The notes: a model not told the origin generated them from the letters alone. Shown: positions 36,475 through 45,362, counted from the first letter of the stretch. The stretch is DNA of 55,425 nucleotides from an uncultured Clostridia bacterium (GCA_948440265.1 CAOJOK010000012.1:1-55425); one strand, 5' to 3'. Numbers and translations: made by a program.

Positions 36475-36536
36475 ATTATATAAAATCGGACGGCTACATA
36501 AAAGACTTATTTTCGCACAACACGGACATTTATTCC
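36475..36536 (-). promoter_or_regulatory. araB promoter region with candidate AraC-regulator site
   Basis: TATAAT (36480-36475, minus) has only a weak -35, suggesting activator dependence. About 20 bp upstream of the -35 position, GGAATAAATGTCC (36536-36524, minus) is identical to a 13-bp motif in the regulator's own promoter at 37523-37535. The place is right for an activator site. Confidence 0.5.
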
Positions 36537-36544
36537 TATATGGC

Positions 36545-36574
36545 AAAAAGCCGCCCGCTTTTTCCGCAGACGGC
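36545..36574 (-). terminator. Terminator of the AraC-type regulator gene
   Basis: GCCGTCTGC pairs with GCGGGCGGC (two G-T pairs) around a 7-nt loop, then TTTTT on the minus strand. It separates the regulator transcript from araB. Confidence 0.75.
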
Positions 36575-36598
36575 AGTGTTTTTATATTTAAAATCAAA

Positions 36599-37474
36599 CT
36601 ATTTTTCGGTGTCGCGCAGAAGTTTCGAGCCTGCCAAAGTCGGGTCGGCAAATCTCGTATCGTCCTTTATAGGGGTCGTATTGACCCTGTAACCTTTCGG
36701 CAGTGCGCGCGGCGAATATCCCGTCACTTCACGGAAAACGCGGTTGAAGTGCCTGATTGTATTGAAACCGCACTTTGTGGAAATCTCTGTTATGGAATCT
36801 TCTCCGCCCCTTTCTTCCAGCATTTCGACCACCTTTCGCACTTTGACGCTGTTTATATATTTGGAAAAGGTCATACCGCATATCTTGTGGAACAGCTCGG
36901 AAAAGTAGTGTTCGCTGACGTTCATAAAAGCCGCCGCGTCGGAAAAGGTATACCAGGCAAAGTTCTCGTCAATCTCTTTAAGCAGAGCCTTATACTGCGC
37001 GATATACGAATTCTTTTCTTCGCGTTTTACTTGAGTAGGCTCTTTTCGGAATATGTCTATTATCATATCCGTCACGGCATTTTCTGCTTTCTTTGTGTAA
37101 TGCGGCAATTTCTCTTTTAGCTCGAAATCAACTTCTTTAATCACGCTCTCTATGTCGTAAGCGTTTTTCAACAGCGGACTTTTGAGCGCGTTGTTCGACA
37201 CGATATCTTTTACGAGCGCGTCGGAAAACAGAAACAGGGAAAGCAGACTGTCGCTGTCCGCTTCTATGCTGTGTATCTGTCCCGAGTCCACAAAAATGCT
37301 GTCGCCCTTGACTATTTCGAATTCCGCGCCGCCGACGAATACTTTCGCTCTGCCGTTCTCGACGTGAATAAACTCGCAGTCATAATGCCAGTGCGGCAGG
37401 TTGTGCAGATTTTCGTATTGCCCCAGCCAAACTCTTTCGTTGCCGTTGTATTTCCGCAATTCGTAAAATGCCAT
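36599..37474 (-). CDS. AraC family regulator with cupin sensor domain
   Basis: 291 residues. The N-terminal half is a cupin-type ligand domain (HNLPHWHYDCEFIHVENGRAKVFVGG...GDSIFVDSGQIHSIE). The C-terminal 100 residues hold the double HTH of the AraC family (FSDAAAFMNVSEHYFSELFHKICGMTF and ITEISTKCGFNTIRHFNRVFREVTGYSP). It lies upstream of araBDA on the same strand but behind its own promoter and terminator. It is the likely arabinose-responsive activator of the operon; the ligand is inferred from context. Confidence 0.9.
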   Translation of the reverse strand: MAFYELRKYNGNERVWLGQYENLHNLPHWHYDCEFIHVENGRAKVFVGGAEFEIVKGDSIFVDSGQIHSIEADSDSLLSLFLFSDALVKDIVSNNALKSPLLKNAYDIESVIKEVDFELKEKLPHYTKKAENAVTDMIIDIFRKEPTQVKREEKNSYIAQYKALLKEIDENFAWYTFSDAAAFMNVSEHYFSELFHKICGMTFSKYINSVKVRKVVEMLEERGGEDSITEISTKCGFNTIRHFNRVFREVTGYSPRALPKGYRVNTTPIKDDTRFADPTLAGSKLLRDTEK

Positions 37475-37507
37475 AATACGATTCCCCGAAATTTTTATCG
37501 CACTTTA

Positions 37508-37536
37508 AGCATAACACTTTTCGGAATAAATGTCCA
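37508..37536 (-). promoter_or_regulatory. Promoter of the AraC-type regulator, overlapped by the candidate operator
   Basis: TGGACA (37536-37531) and TATGCT (37513-37508) on the minus strand have a 17-bp spacer. The 13-bp motif GGAATAAATGTCC (37523-37535, plus) covers the -35 box and part of the spacer, so binding there would repress the regulator's own gene. Confidence 0.6.
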
Positions 37537-37580
37537 CTTTTTTAAACATAAAAATAAGCCCCCGAGCAACAGCAATTCCG

Positions 37581-38672
37581 TCAATCGTCAAACTCCCACA
37601 TTACCGCCCTGGTTATGTACCACCCTGCCCGCCGAATGAATTTTGTCCACGTAGCCATCGGATGAAAGATATTATGCTCCATATCGACAAACCAAATTTT
37701 CTTTGACTTCGGCTCCCATACCAGCATTATCCCGTAATCCCAACTATCCTCCACCAAAGAGAGAACCTTGTGTCCGTCATAGGTAATCTCCGCCACATCG
37801 GAATAGGCAAATAACCGAACCCAGCCCGAGCGCTCATCATCCGTAAATTCCAAAAGCAAAGGTCCGTTCTTGAAATAGTCCCGCATAGCCGTCGGTACAT
37901 TGTACTGCTTAAACAGTTCATCCTGTAACTCGTTCGTAAACGCTCCGACCGGCTCCAGAGATTTAATAACCGCAGCTGTGTCCATATGTCCATTTGCCCG
38001 AGCGGCGGTATACGGACGCAGACCGTATTCGTTTTGAACCGTTACATCTGCTCCCCTCTCTACCAAATACCGAACCATATCCGTATGTCCTTCCGCCGCC
38101 GCCCGTAAAACGGGCGTATCTTGAGAGGAATCACGGCTGTTTATGTCAACTCCTGCTCCCAGCAGATATTCCGCTACCGACACACGATTTTCACCGGCAA
38201 TATGACAAAGAGCCGTCCCGCCCAGCGTGCCGACAGGCAGTTCCAGTCTATCGAGCAGAGCCGGACAATGCTCGTCCCATACGTCCGACAGATTGAGAAT
38301 CAACCGAGTAATGTCACGTTCCGTTCGTCCGAATTGTCCTCCGTGGTCCAGCATATAATTCAACAGGACAAAATCTCCTCTGCGAATGGCGACAAACATT
38401 GCATCCCCATTGGGGGTCAGGTCCACTAAACCGTGGTCAATGAGCAGATGCACAATCTCCGTTTGATTTTGGTCGAGAGCAAAATCAAAAGCATCGGTAT
38501 AGAGCGTTTCTCCGCCCACTATCTTTGGAATGTCCCGGTGAAGCCGAACTATTTCTCCGTTTCGAAACAGCAGACTTCCATCCTCAATCAAACAGCGCAT
38601 CTTTTCTAAATCTCCTGCAAGAATGGCTTCCCCTGCCGGAGGCATTACCGCTTTTTCATACATACCCGACAC
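37581..38672 (-). CDS. Ankyrin repeat protein with a C-terminal domain of unknown type
   Basis: 363 residues, no signal peptide. Ankyrin-like repeats cover about residues 14-235; the clearest units are TALCHIAGENRVSVAEYLLGAG, TPVLRAAAEGHTDMVRYLVERG and RPYTAARANGHMDTAAVI. The last 110 residues (LLLEFTDDERSGWVRLFAYSDVAEI...SWDYGIMLVWEPKSKKIWFVDMEH) form a separate acidic, Trp-rich domain that reminds me of polymorphic-toxin immunity proteins. No toxin gene is nearby. Base composition is slightly different from the neighbours. Stand-alone gene. Confidence 0.75.
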   Translation of the reverse strand: MSGMYEKAVMPPAGEAILAGDLEKMRCLIEDGSLLFRNGEIVRLHRDIPKIVGGETLYTDAFDFALDQNQTEIVHLLIDHGLVDLTPNGDAMFVAIRRGDFVLLNYMLDHGGQFGRTERDITRLILNLSDVWDEHCPALLDRLELPVGTLGGTALCHIAGENRVSVAEYLLGAGVDINSRDSSQDTPVLRAAAEGHTDMVRYLVERGADVTVQNEYGLRPYTAARANGHMDTAAVIKSLEPVGAFTNELQDELFKQYNVPTAMRDYFKNGPLLLEFTDDERSGWVRLFAYSDVAEITYDGHKVLSLVEDSWDYGIMLVWEPKSKKIWFVDMEHNIFHPMATWTKFIRRAGWYITRAVMWEFDD

Positions 38673-38752
38673 TCTCCGTTTCTATTTTTTACTCCGCTAA
38701 ATCACTGCTTATCTTCCGATTATTATACAACACACGTTATAAAAAGTAAAAT

Positions 38753-38797
38753 AAATAAGCGCACTATACCTTGCAAGCAAGGCGAGTGCGCTTATTT
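38753..38797. terminator. Long bidirectional hairpin between the ankyrin and GH3 genes
   Basis: A perfect 13-bp stem, AAATAAGCGCACT with AGTGCGCTTATTT, encloses a second perfect stem CCTTGC/GCAAGG. T-rich sequence flanks both sides. It probably ends the GH3 transcript coming from the right. Confidence 0.75.
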
Positions 38798-38955
38798 ATT
38801 TGTGTAAATTCTATGGAAAAGAGAGAAAGGGTGAAAAGTTAGTGACAGTATGTTCAAAACTATACTGAATACTAAAAGTACCGCAGCTCCCACCGACATA
38901 AAGTCAGATAAAGTTTATTGCTCATATATTTTTTTGTTTGTTTTCTTTCATTGAA

Positions 38956-41730
38956 TTACTCCGCTTGTTCCGTTGAATTTGCTTTCCTGTTTTTAAGAAC
39001 CCTGAAAACAACCCAGCCTGCGCCTGCTGCCACTGCAACGAATGCAACTACGTCAATGGCAATAAACACCTTGTACCAAGCAGGCATAGCCGTAACTGCC
39101 GCCGCTCTCGTCGCACCATTCATTGCGTGACTGTTGCCTACCGTAAAGAGAATATTTTTTGTAGCCGCACGCATTGCCGCAACTGCCGCCGCGCTCGTTT
39201 GGTCGGCGGGCTTTTTACCGAGCGTATCCATCATTAAATCGCCACCTACACTAAGCATTTGGTCGGTATTCATATACGCACCCGAATTATAGTCGGTAAC
39301 CACACTTCCTTTAAAGCCCCATTCACCGCGTAAAAGGTCGGTGAGCAAAGGACGACAACCGCCCGCCCAAATACTCCCCAAACGGTTAAATGAACTCATC
39401 AACGCTCTCGTCTGACCTTCTTTAACTGAAATTTCAAAAGGTCTGAAATAAATTTCACGCATAGATTGTTCGCCCGCCCAAGTAAGTAAACCGTTTTTAT
39501 CACGTTTGGTTTCGCTATCGTTCAATGCAAAGTGTTTGACGTAGCAGAATACGCCTTTGTCTTGACAACCTTTTATAACCGCTGCGCCCATTTTACCTGC
39601 AAGCACGCCGTCCTCAGAGTAATACTCGAAGTTTCTGCCACCAAAGGGGGAGCGGTGGGTATTCATACCGGGAGCGTACCAACCTGCATATCCGCCCTTG
39701 ATTCCCTCTTCTCCGATACTGTTACCCATTCTTTCCGCAAGCTCCGTATTCCAACTCGAGGCAAGCACGACTTCCGAAGTAAATCCGGCACCGTATATGG
39801 AAGAAGCAAAGAAAGATGCAAAACCGCCGGGGCCGTCGGAATCGACAGTGACAGGTTTGCCTACCGAGTCGACTTTCTGTGTTTTATATCCCGCCTGCGA
39901 AACGAGCTTTATAAGTTCGGCTTTACTTATTTTATCCAGCAATTTATCCCAATCGGGGTCATTGTAATCTATCTTATCATATTTAATAAGGTCAACCAGC
40001 CAGATATCGTTGTTTGCGCCCGTGGTAGGCATAGCATCATTTTTATACGTGTCGTAAACGAAAGCCTTTACGCCGTCAATTATTTCCTGTGAAGCAGTAA
40101 AATCGTTGCCCGTAGGCGCAGTGGGCCAAGTCCCCGTCCAATCGTTGCGTGAAAGATATTTCTTTATATGGCCCGAAACGTCATCAAAGAGATTTGTCGC
40201 AACTTTTTTGTCGTTAGCTCTTGCCACATCTTTATAGACGATTTTATCGTTTACCATAAAGCTGTGAGTGAGATTATTCTTTACGGTATGCGCGTCCGAA
40301 CGCAAGCTCAATGTATATTCACCGGAAGAAAGTACATAAGCCTTTTCGGTATTCATATCATAGGACGCCATATCGTCATAGTTCATAGTTATGGTAACTT
40401 CGTCCTTATCTCCTTTCTTTTCAAGTAATTTAGTTTTTGCAAATCCGCCCAAAACCACTGAAGACTTTTCAATACTTTCTTCGGGTTTGTATGGTGCACT
40501 ATAATAAAGCTGAACAACATCCTTGCCCGCTTTATCTCCTACGTTTTCAACTTCCACCCTAACAGAAATAGTACCGCCTTTTTCGCCGACCTTCCATTCC
40601 TTTACCGTCCATTCAAAATCTGTATAGGAAAGGCCAAAGCCAAACGGATACTGAACCTGCGATTGATACCATTCCTCGCCGTCGGTTTCTCCGCGAGTTT
40701 CATAGTAACGGTAACCAACGTAAATTCCCTCTTCATATTCAACAAACCAATGGTCGGATAAATTGTTATAACCGAACCCAGTAGAAGTCATATTTACAAA
40801 AGAGGGAGCCGCGGTAAGGTCGTAAGCAAACGTATCTACCGTATGTCCGCTGGGCGTTATATCCCCCTTTAATATATCGCCTATAGCTTCAAGTCCCGTT
40901 TCACCGGGATAACCTATATAAAGCGCCGCTTTAATTTGAGGATAGTCGTTGAGCCAGCCGAGTTCCAATGTTGCAGAACTGTTTATGAGAACTATTATGT
41001 CTTTAAAATTTTCGCAAGCGTATTCGACCATATCTTCTTCGGCATTGCAAAGCTCCAAGAAATGCTTGCCCGCTTCACCGCCCCAATCTTTCATATCAAG
41101 CGGAAGGTCAACGCCCTCAGCTCCGGAACGACCTATCACAACTACGCCGTAATCGCCATAAGAAGCAAAGCTGTTTTTAACATTTTGGGTATTGTAATCG
41201 CTTTTCTCTATTTCTCCTATAATCTGTAAATTGTTTACGCCTTCTTTGCCTCTAGGGTATTTTGACTTTGCCGCATTCAAAGTATTCCACATAACATCGT
41301 TTACTTTAAACCCGTCGGCTTCAAGCGCCTCCTTCAACGTTTTTGGTTTTGCCGAATCACTTATCTGTCCGGAGCCGCCTCCGCCGTACAGAATGTCGAC
41401 CGAGTCACGCCCGAACAGGGTAAGCTTGCTTCCCGAAGCAATAGGCAAGCAACCGTCATTTTTCAAAAGAACGGTGCCCTCGCCCTGAATTTCGGTTATC
41501 AGTTTTTTGCTGTTCGCTATCGCCTCGTCGTGAGATTTAGCCACCGCTTCGTAATAAACCTTGCCATTGCCCTGAATAACCTTTTCGCCGCCTTCAAAGA
41601 ATGTAGTTAACACACCGTAAAATGTCGAAGAAAGAAGGATACTCGCAACAATTAAAAATACTAACATAAAACCTAAAATCGGCGTCCATACAGTTAAGAA
41701 TTTTTTGTTTGACATTTTTTCTTTTTTCAT
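38956..41730 (-). CDS. GH3 glycoside hydrolase with inverted domain order and a membrane segment at each end
   Basis: 924 residues. Helix 1 is at about residues 12-40. Then comes the GH3 alpha/beta sandwich (GEGTVLLKNDGCLP), a fibronectin-III-like region (YPFGFGLSYTDFEW...VENVGDKAGKDVVQLYY) and the TIM barrel (DGPGGF, NTHRSPFGGRNFEYYSED, VKHFALNDSET, GSVVTDY with the nucleophile Asp near 813). A second helix lies near 885-910. The usual GH3 order is barrel first, so the protein is circularly permuted, as known for Ruminococcus-type beta-glucosidases. It is a probable outer-face beta-glycosidase; the sugar is unknown. ATG 41730 follows AGGTG. Confidence 0.88.
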   Translation of the reverse strand: MKKEKMSNKKFLTVWTPILGFMLVFLIVASILLSSTFYGVLTTFFEGGEKVIQGNGKVYYEAVAKSHDEAIANSKKLITEIQGEGTVLLKNDGCLPIASGSKLTLFGRDSVDILYGGGGSGQISDSAKPKTLKEALEADGFKVNDVMWNTLNAAKSKYPRGKEGVNNLQIIGEIEKSDYNTQNVKNSFASYGDYGVVVIGRSGAEGVDLPLDMKDWGGEAGKHFLELCNAEEDMVEYACENFKDIIVLINSSATLELGWLNDYPQIKAALYIGYPGETGLEAIGDILKGDITPSGHTVDTFAYDLTAAPSFVNMTSTGFGYNNLSDHWFVEYEEGIYVGYRYYETRGETDGEEWYQSQVQYPFGFGLSYTDFEWTVKEWKVGEKGGTISVRVEVENVGDKAGKDVVQLYYSAPYKPEESIEKSSVVLGGFAKTKLLEKKGDKDEVTITMNYDDMASYDMNTEKAYVLSSGEYTLSLRSDAHTVKNNLTHSFMVNDKIVYKDVARANDKKVATNLFDDVSGHIKKYLSRNDWTGTWPTAPTGNDFTASQEIIDGVKAFVYDTYKNDAMPTTGANNDIWLVDLIKYDKIDYNDPDWDKLLDKISKAELIKLVSQAGYKTQKVDSVGKPVTVDSDGPGGFASFFASSIYGAGFTSEVVLASSWNTELAERMGNSIGEEGIKGGYAGWYAPGMNTHRSPFGGRNFEYYSEDGVLAGKMGAAVIKGCQDKGVFCYVKHFALNDSETKRDKNGLLTWAGEQSMREIYFRPFEISVKEGQTRALMSSFNRLGSIWAGGCRPLLTDLLRGEWGFKGSVVTDYNSGAYMNTDQMLSVGGDLMMDTLGKKPADQTSAAAVAAMRAATKNILFTVGNSHAMNGATRAAAVTAMPAWYKVFIAIDVVAFVAVAAGAGWVVFRVLKNRKANSTEQAE

Positions 41731-41747
41731 TTTAATCACCTCTTATC

Positions 41748-41782
41748 AAAAAATAAGCGGCTATCAGTCGCCCGATAACCGC
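41748..41782 (-). terminator. Hairpin between the lipoprotein and GH3 genes
   Basis: GCGGTTATC pairs with GATAGCCGC (one G-T pair) around an 8-nt loop, with TTATTTTTTG after it on the minus strand. As it lies inside a likely operon, it probably reduces GH3 expression relative to the lipoprotein. Confidence 0.6.
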
Positions 41783-41795
41783 CACAGTCTTTTAT

Positions 41796-42251
41796 TTAAG
41801 CAGCCTCAACGACCTGCGTCATATTAAAGTCAAGAGGCATAGCCCAATCGCCTACCATAAGATAAGATTTCAAGGTAAATGTATGCACACCGTCGGCTAC
41901 AGTTGTTTTAAAAGGCAAAGACTCTTCGTCCAACACTGCCGATTGTACCCCTTTTCCTTTAAGAGCTTCGGGAATGGTTACCTCGCTTTCTTTGTTTTCA
42001 AAGGAAATTTCCAAAGTGCCGTCCGAATTTTTAGTCCAGCTACCTGTCCATTTACCGAGTAACATTCCGCCGAATTCGGTTGTGACGGTAACGGTTTTAT
42101 CCTCATTACATTCAACGGTTGCCGCAACGGTTTGGTCGTGGAAGAGCGCCGAACCGTTAAACGAGAACGACTCTTTTGGACCGCAAGCCACCAATGCAAA
42201 TACGCATACCGTAGCAAGCACTGCTGTTAAAATTGACAAAAATTTCTTCAT
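41796..42251 (-). CDS. Small lipoprotein of unknown function
   Basis: 151 residues. The signal peptide MKKFLSILTAVLATVCVFALVACG has a lipobox (LVAC). The mature part is about 128 residues of predicted beta-strand (VTVTTEFGGMLLGKWTGSWTKNSDGTLEISFE), like a small lipocalin or beta-sandwich fold. It lies just upstream of the anchored GH3 gene on the same strand and probably acts with it at the cell surface. An AAGGAGAAA site precedes ATG 42251. Confidence 0.75.
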   Translation of the reverse strand: MKKFLSILTAVLATVCVFALVACGPKESFSFNGSALFHDQTVAATVECNEDKTVTVTTEFGGMLLGKWTGSWTKNSDGTLEISFENKESEVTIPEALKGKGVQSAVLDEESLPFKTTVADGVHTFTLKSYLMVGDWAMPLDFNMTQVVEAA

Positions 42252-42416
42252 AATTTTCTCCTTATAGGCTGTTCGCCCAAAATTTTTTTATATTGTAACT
42301 ATAACAATAATTACAGTACTATTCAATATGTTGTTCCCAGTTATCATTTTTTGCGACACATATGCGATTGACCGGTTGGATAATCGACATAATCGCAGAA
42401 AATTTTAACATAAACG
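42252..42416. promoter_or_regulatory. Upstream region of the lipoprotein-GH3 operon
   Basis: No consensus -35 is visible. A TACAAT -10-like box on the minus strand lies about 50 bp before the start. GTTATAGTTACAAT and a direct repeat CGATTATGTCGATTAT upstream may be regulator sites. The nearest candidate regulator is the adjacent LytTR protein, but I could not match its usual 9-bp repeats with confidence. Confidence 0.35.
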
Positions 42417-42417
42417 T

Positions 42418-42451
42418 AAAAAGCGCAGTCACTTTTTTGTAACCGCGCTTT
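42418..42451 (-). terminator. Terminator of the two-component operon
   Basis: AAAGCGCGGTTAC can pair with GTGACTGCGCTTT, followed by TTTACG on the minus strand. It lies directly after the kinase stop. Confidence 0.65.
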
Positions 42452-42466
42452 AAAATAAGGAGTATT

Positions 42467-43771
42467 TTAAATTGTAAAAATAATATTTAACTCAAATAAT
42501 CCTTCCGTTGCGTTAATCGTATATTGTCCACCGTATTTTTTAACTATATTCGCAATGCTCTTTAATCCGAACCCGTGCGATGTTTTATCGTTTTTAGTAG
42601 TAGATGGCAATTTATTGTTTTCTATGTCTTCGCCCTCATAATAATTTTCGATATGAATAAATAAAAAGCCGTCACGTTCTTTTACCGAAAGATGAATAAA
42701 CCTATCGTCAAGATTAACAACACTCTCTTCATATTCCATTGCGTTGTCTATCGCATTGCAAAAGAGAGAATAAATGTCACATTCATACATAAAATTTAAC
42801 TTTTCGGCATTTGCAATACAGGTGAAATCTATCTCTTTTGCAGAGCATTTAATAGCTCGGTCCGATAGAATTATATCAAGCGTTTTATTTCCCGTTTTGT
42901 AAATACTGTCATAAACGTCAAGTGCTCGTTCAGCCTCATTTAAAAATTCCGTGCTACCCGAATTGCTTTCACGAAGGCGTCTCAACTGATATTTTAAATC
43001 GTGACTCTTTAAGCTTATTGCTTCCATACTTTCTTTGAGTTGTTCGTAATATTTACTTTCCATTTCCTGTGTCCGTTTTAAAATTGCAGCGTCGCGTTGA
43101 AGCTGTATTCTGCTTAAAAGCATATAAACAGTAGTAATCATCATTACGCTGTAAATAATGCTGATAACAGACATCATCGCCTTGATTGTACCGAATTCCT
43201 CAATCATCCCGTCAGTTGCGGAAAGTAACGGCAGAATACAAACCATTGAAATAAGCAGTGCAAGAAAACTTTTGACTTCTTTACCTATATCATCATAACG
43301 ACTTATCTTTTTACCGATGAATACTCCTATCAATATGTATGCAACGGCAAATATAAAATAATTTGCTAAAAGATTTAATATACCCGTACCGAAGCAAGCA
43401 TCTTCGAAGGCAGGTATTCGTCCAAGTGTACACTTACAAAAGTTAAAAGCGCACATACCTGTATTTCTCAAAAACAGGGCCAACATAGTATAAACAAGCG
43501 CCCCCGAAAAATTCACTTTGTAAGCAAAAAATATCCAAAGCTGTGTTATTAAAAAAATAGCCGAAATTTGAATTGTTATAACCCATTCTTTTTGCGGTGC
43601 ATATGCAAAAGAAATCAAAAAGCAAACAGCCAGCGCCAACGCCGCAAAACCCGCGGAAACAGGAATAAAAGCCTTACGCTTTTCTAATTTGCCGCAGAAT
43701 ATAAAAAAGGCTATTAAAATTTCAACGCAACATCTCAAAGAGATTGTAACGGCACTCCAATAATCTGACAT
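42467..43771 (-). CDS. AgrC-type sensor histidine kinase (GHKL)
   Basis: 434 residues. The N-terminal 220 residues form six or seven membrane helices. A dimerisation helix carries the likely phospho-acceptor His in SLKSHDLKYQLRRL near 252. The GHKL ATPase domain has CNAIDNAMEYEE (N box) and SHGFGLKSIANIVKKYGG (G box). Kinases of this type sense peptides or membrane signals. ATG 43771 directly abuts the response regulator stop. No agrB or agrD gene is present nearby. Confidence 0.88.
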   Translation of the reverse strand: MSDYWSAVTISLRCCVEILIAFFIFCGKLEKRKAFIPVSAGFAALALAVCFLISFAYAPQKEWVITIQISAIFLITQLWIFFAYKVNFSGALVYTMLALFLRNTGMCAFNFCKCTLGRIPAFEDACFGTGILNLLANYFIFAVAYILIGVFIGKKISRYDDIGKEVKSFLALLISMVCILPLLSATDGMIEEFGTIKAMMSVISIIYSVMMITTVYMLLSRIQLQRDAAILKRTQEMESKYYEQLKESMEAISLKSHDLKYQLRRLRESNSGSTEFLNEAERALDVYDSIYKTGNKTLDIILSDRAIKCSAKEIDFTCIANAEKLNFMYECDIYSLFCNAIDNAMEYEESVVNLDDRFIHLSVKERDGFLFIHIENYYEGEDIENNKLPSTTKNDKTSHGFGLKSIANIVKKYGGQYTINATEGLFELNIIFTI

Positions 43772-44473
43772 TTAAATACCCTTATATGCTGCTAATGCAC
43801 GTAAAAATTCGCTTTTTCTTCTTAATGCTATTTTCAATCTGCTGTCACCGACTATAACCTCATCGCTTTCAACGGCTTTCACATACAAAAGATTTACAAG
43901 ATAACAGTTGTTACAACGATAAAACCCTTCGCCTATCAATTGCTTTTCCGCATCTTTCATAGAACTTCGAACACTGAAATCTCCGCTTACAGTATGATAA
44001 GTAAGTTCGTGAGCCATTACTTCCACATACAAAATTCCCGATACAAGTATACGTTTTATGTTGCCCCCTGCGCCTATGCAAATATTCTTTTTTGAATTAG
44101 TAACCTTTTTTGCGACCCTACGCATAATCGATGCAAAACGGCTGTATTTTAAAGGTTTTACCGCAAAATCCATCGCATCAACTTGATAACCCTTAAGAGC
44201 ATATTGCTGTAAATTCGTTATAAACACTATAAGCACGTTTTCGTCTCTTTCTCGGATTTTTGCCGCAACGTCCATACCGTTTATATGCGGCATACTTATG
44301 TCAAGAAATATCAAATCGTATTCGGCTTTAAAAGACGATAAAAATTGTACTCCGTCATTGAATACAGTTACGCTATAATTAAAGTCCGCATATTCTTCTT
44401 TAAACTTACAAAGACTGTTCAAAAGTCTTTCCTGTTCGATTTTTTCATCTTCGACAATTGCAATTTTTATCAT
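43772..44473 (-). CDS. LytTR family response regulator (AgrA-like)
   Basis: 233 residues. The receiver domain has IVEDEKIEQERLL, phospho-acceptor Asp in LIFLDISMPHINGMD near 57, and Lys in VKPLKYSRF near 106. The C-terminal LytTR DNA-binding domain runs from about 135 (ILYVEVMAHELTYHTVSGDFSVRSSMKDAEKQL...FYRCNNCYLVNLLYVKAVESDEVIV). It is co-transcribed with the kinase. It probably controls neighbouring surface genes; the target is inferred only from adjacency. Confidence 0.92.
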   Translation of the reverse strand: MIKIAIVEDEKIEQERLLNSLCKFKEEYADFNYSVTVFNDGVQFLSSFKAEYDLIFLDISMPHINGMDVAAKIRERDENVLIVFITNLQQYALKGYQVDAMDFAVKPLKYSRFASIMRRVAKKVTNSKKNICIGAGGNIKRILVSGILYVEVMAHELTYHTVSGDFSVRSSMKDAEKQLIGEGFYRCNNCYLVNLLYVKAVESDEVIVGDSRLKIALRRKSEFLRALAAYKGI

Positions 44474-44648
44474 ACATTTTTCTCACAATAATACTTATTA
44501 TTTACTCGCTTTGTTACGACAGAATAAATCGGTATGCGAACTATTTTTATTATAACGTCTGTCGGCTAACAAAATCTGCGTTTTTGTTTTGCTGTCGCAA
44601 TCTTATTCGCTAAACGCAAATAAGAACCGTACGTTGCAATACATCGCT

Positions 44649-44711
44649 AAAAAACCTTTGCAAGCAAGTTTTTTCGCTTCTATTATATCATATAATAAGC
44701 TCTAAAATCAA
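44649..44711 (-). promoter_or_regulatory. Promoter and 5' hairpin of the two-component operon
   Basis: TTGATT (44711-44706) and TATAAT (44687-44682) on the minus strand have an 18-bp spacer. Immediately after the predicted start the RNA can fold AAAAAAC/GTTTTTT-type arms around TTGCTTGCAA (44674-44649). This may be an early attenuator or a protective 5' hairpin. The remaining sequence up to 44474 holds no credible gene. Confidence 0.5.
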
Positions 44712-44782
44712 TGATTAATTGACATAATATTCTTACATTTAATGATGTTAGCAGCTATAGTGTTCTTTAACCGTATACAATA

Positions 44783-44805
44783 AGCCCCCGATTTACTCGG
44801 GGGCT
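44783..44805. terminator. Terminator of the rubrerythrin gene
   Basis: AGCCCCCGA and TCGGGGGCT pair perfectly around a 5-nt loop. It lies 27 bp past the rubrerythrin stop. Confidence 0.8.
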
Positions 44806-44831
44806 GTTTGATTGCATATAAACGGTTTAAA

Positions 44832-45362
44832 TTACTTGCCGAAATATCTGTTTAACAGACCGTTGAACGCCGCGCCGTGACGGGCTTCGTCTTTTGCCAT
44901 TTCGTGAACGGTGTCGTGCACTGCGTCGTAACCGAGCTTTTTGGCGAGGGCGGCAATGTCGAGTTTTGCTTTGCAGGCTCCGCCTTCCGCAGCCACTCTG
45001 GCTTCGAGATTGGCTTTCGTGGAGTCGGAAACAACTTCGCCCAAAAGCTCGCAGAATTTAGCCGCGTGCTCCGCTTCTTCGAATGCTATTCTCTTATAAG
45101 CTTCCGCAACTTCGGGATAGCCTTCGCGGTCCGCCACACGGGACATAGCAAGGTACATTCCCACTTCGGTGCACTCGCCGTTGAAATGGTCTTTAAGTCC
45201 CTGCAGAACTTCGGGGTTTTCCACTTTGCCGTCGCCAACCGAATGTACGGTCGCCCAATTAACGTTCGCGCCGGTAAACGGCTTGAAAGTCTTTGCTCCG
45301 CATTGAGGGCACTTGTCCACTCCGTCTTCCACTACGCATCCGCAAACAGTACAAATCTTCAT
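44832..45362 (-). CDS. Reverse-type rubrerythrin (rubredoxin domain N-terminal)
   Basis: 176 residues. A rubredoxin-like Fe(Cys)4 site is at the N-terminus (Cys4, Cys7, Cys18, Cys21), followed by a four-helix ferritin-like di-iron domain with [21 protein letters not shown] (ExxH) and DEARHGAAF. Classical rubrerythrin has the rubredoxin at the C-terminus; this order is that of reverse rubrerythrins of Clostridia, which reduce peroxide and oxygen with NADH-derived electrons. It supports an anaerobic host. A GGAG-type site lies upstream of ATG 45362. Single-gene unit. Confidence 0.9.
   Translation of the reverse strand: MKICTVCGCVVEDGVDKCPQCGAKTFKPFTGANVNWATVHSVGDGKVENPEVLQGLKDHFNGECTEVGMYLAMSRVADREGYPEVAEAYKRIAFEEAEHAAKFCELLGEVVSDSTKANLEARVAAEGGACKAKLDIAALAKKLGYDAVHDTVHEMAKDEARHGAAFNGLLNRYFGK

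Noticed and set aside
44474-44782. Small AgrD-like peptide gene before the response regulator
   Set aside because: Only a 13-codon frame with a poorly spaced AAGG was found, with no amphipathic leader and no AgrD-like Cys motif with acidic tail.
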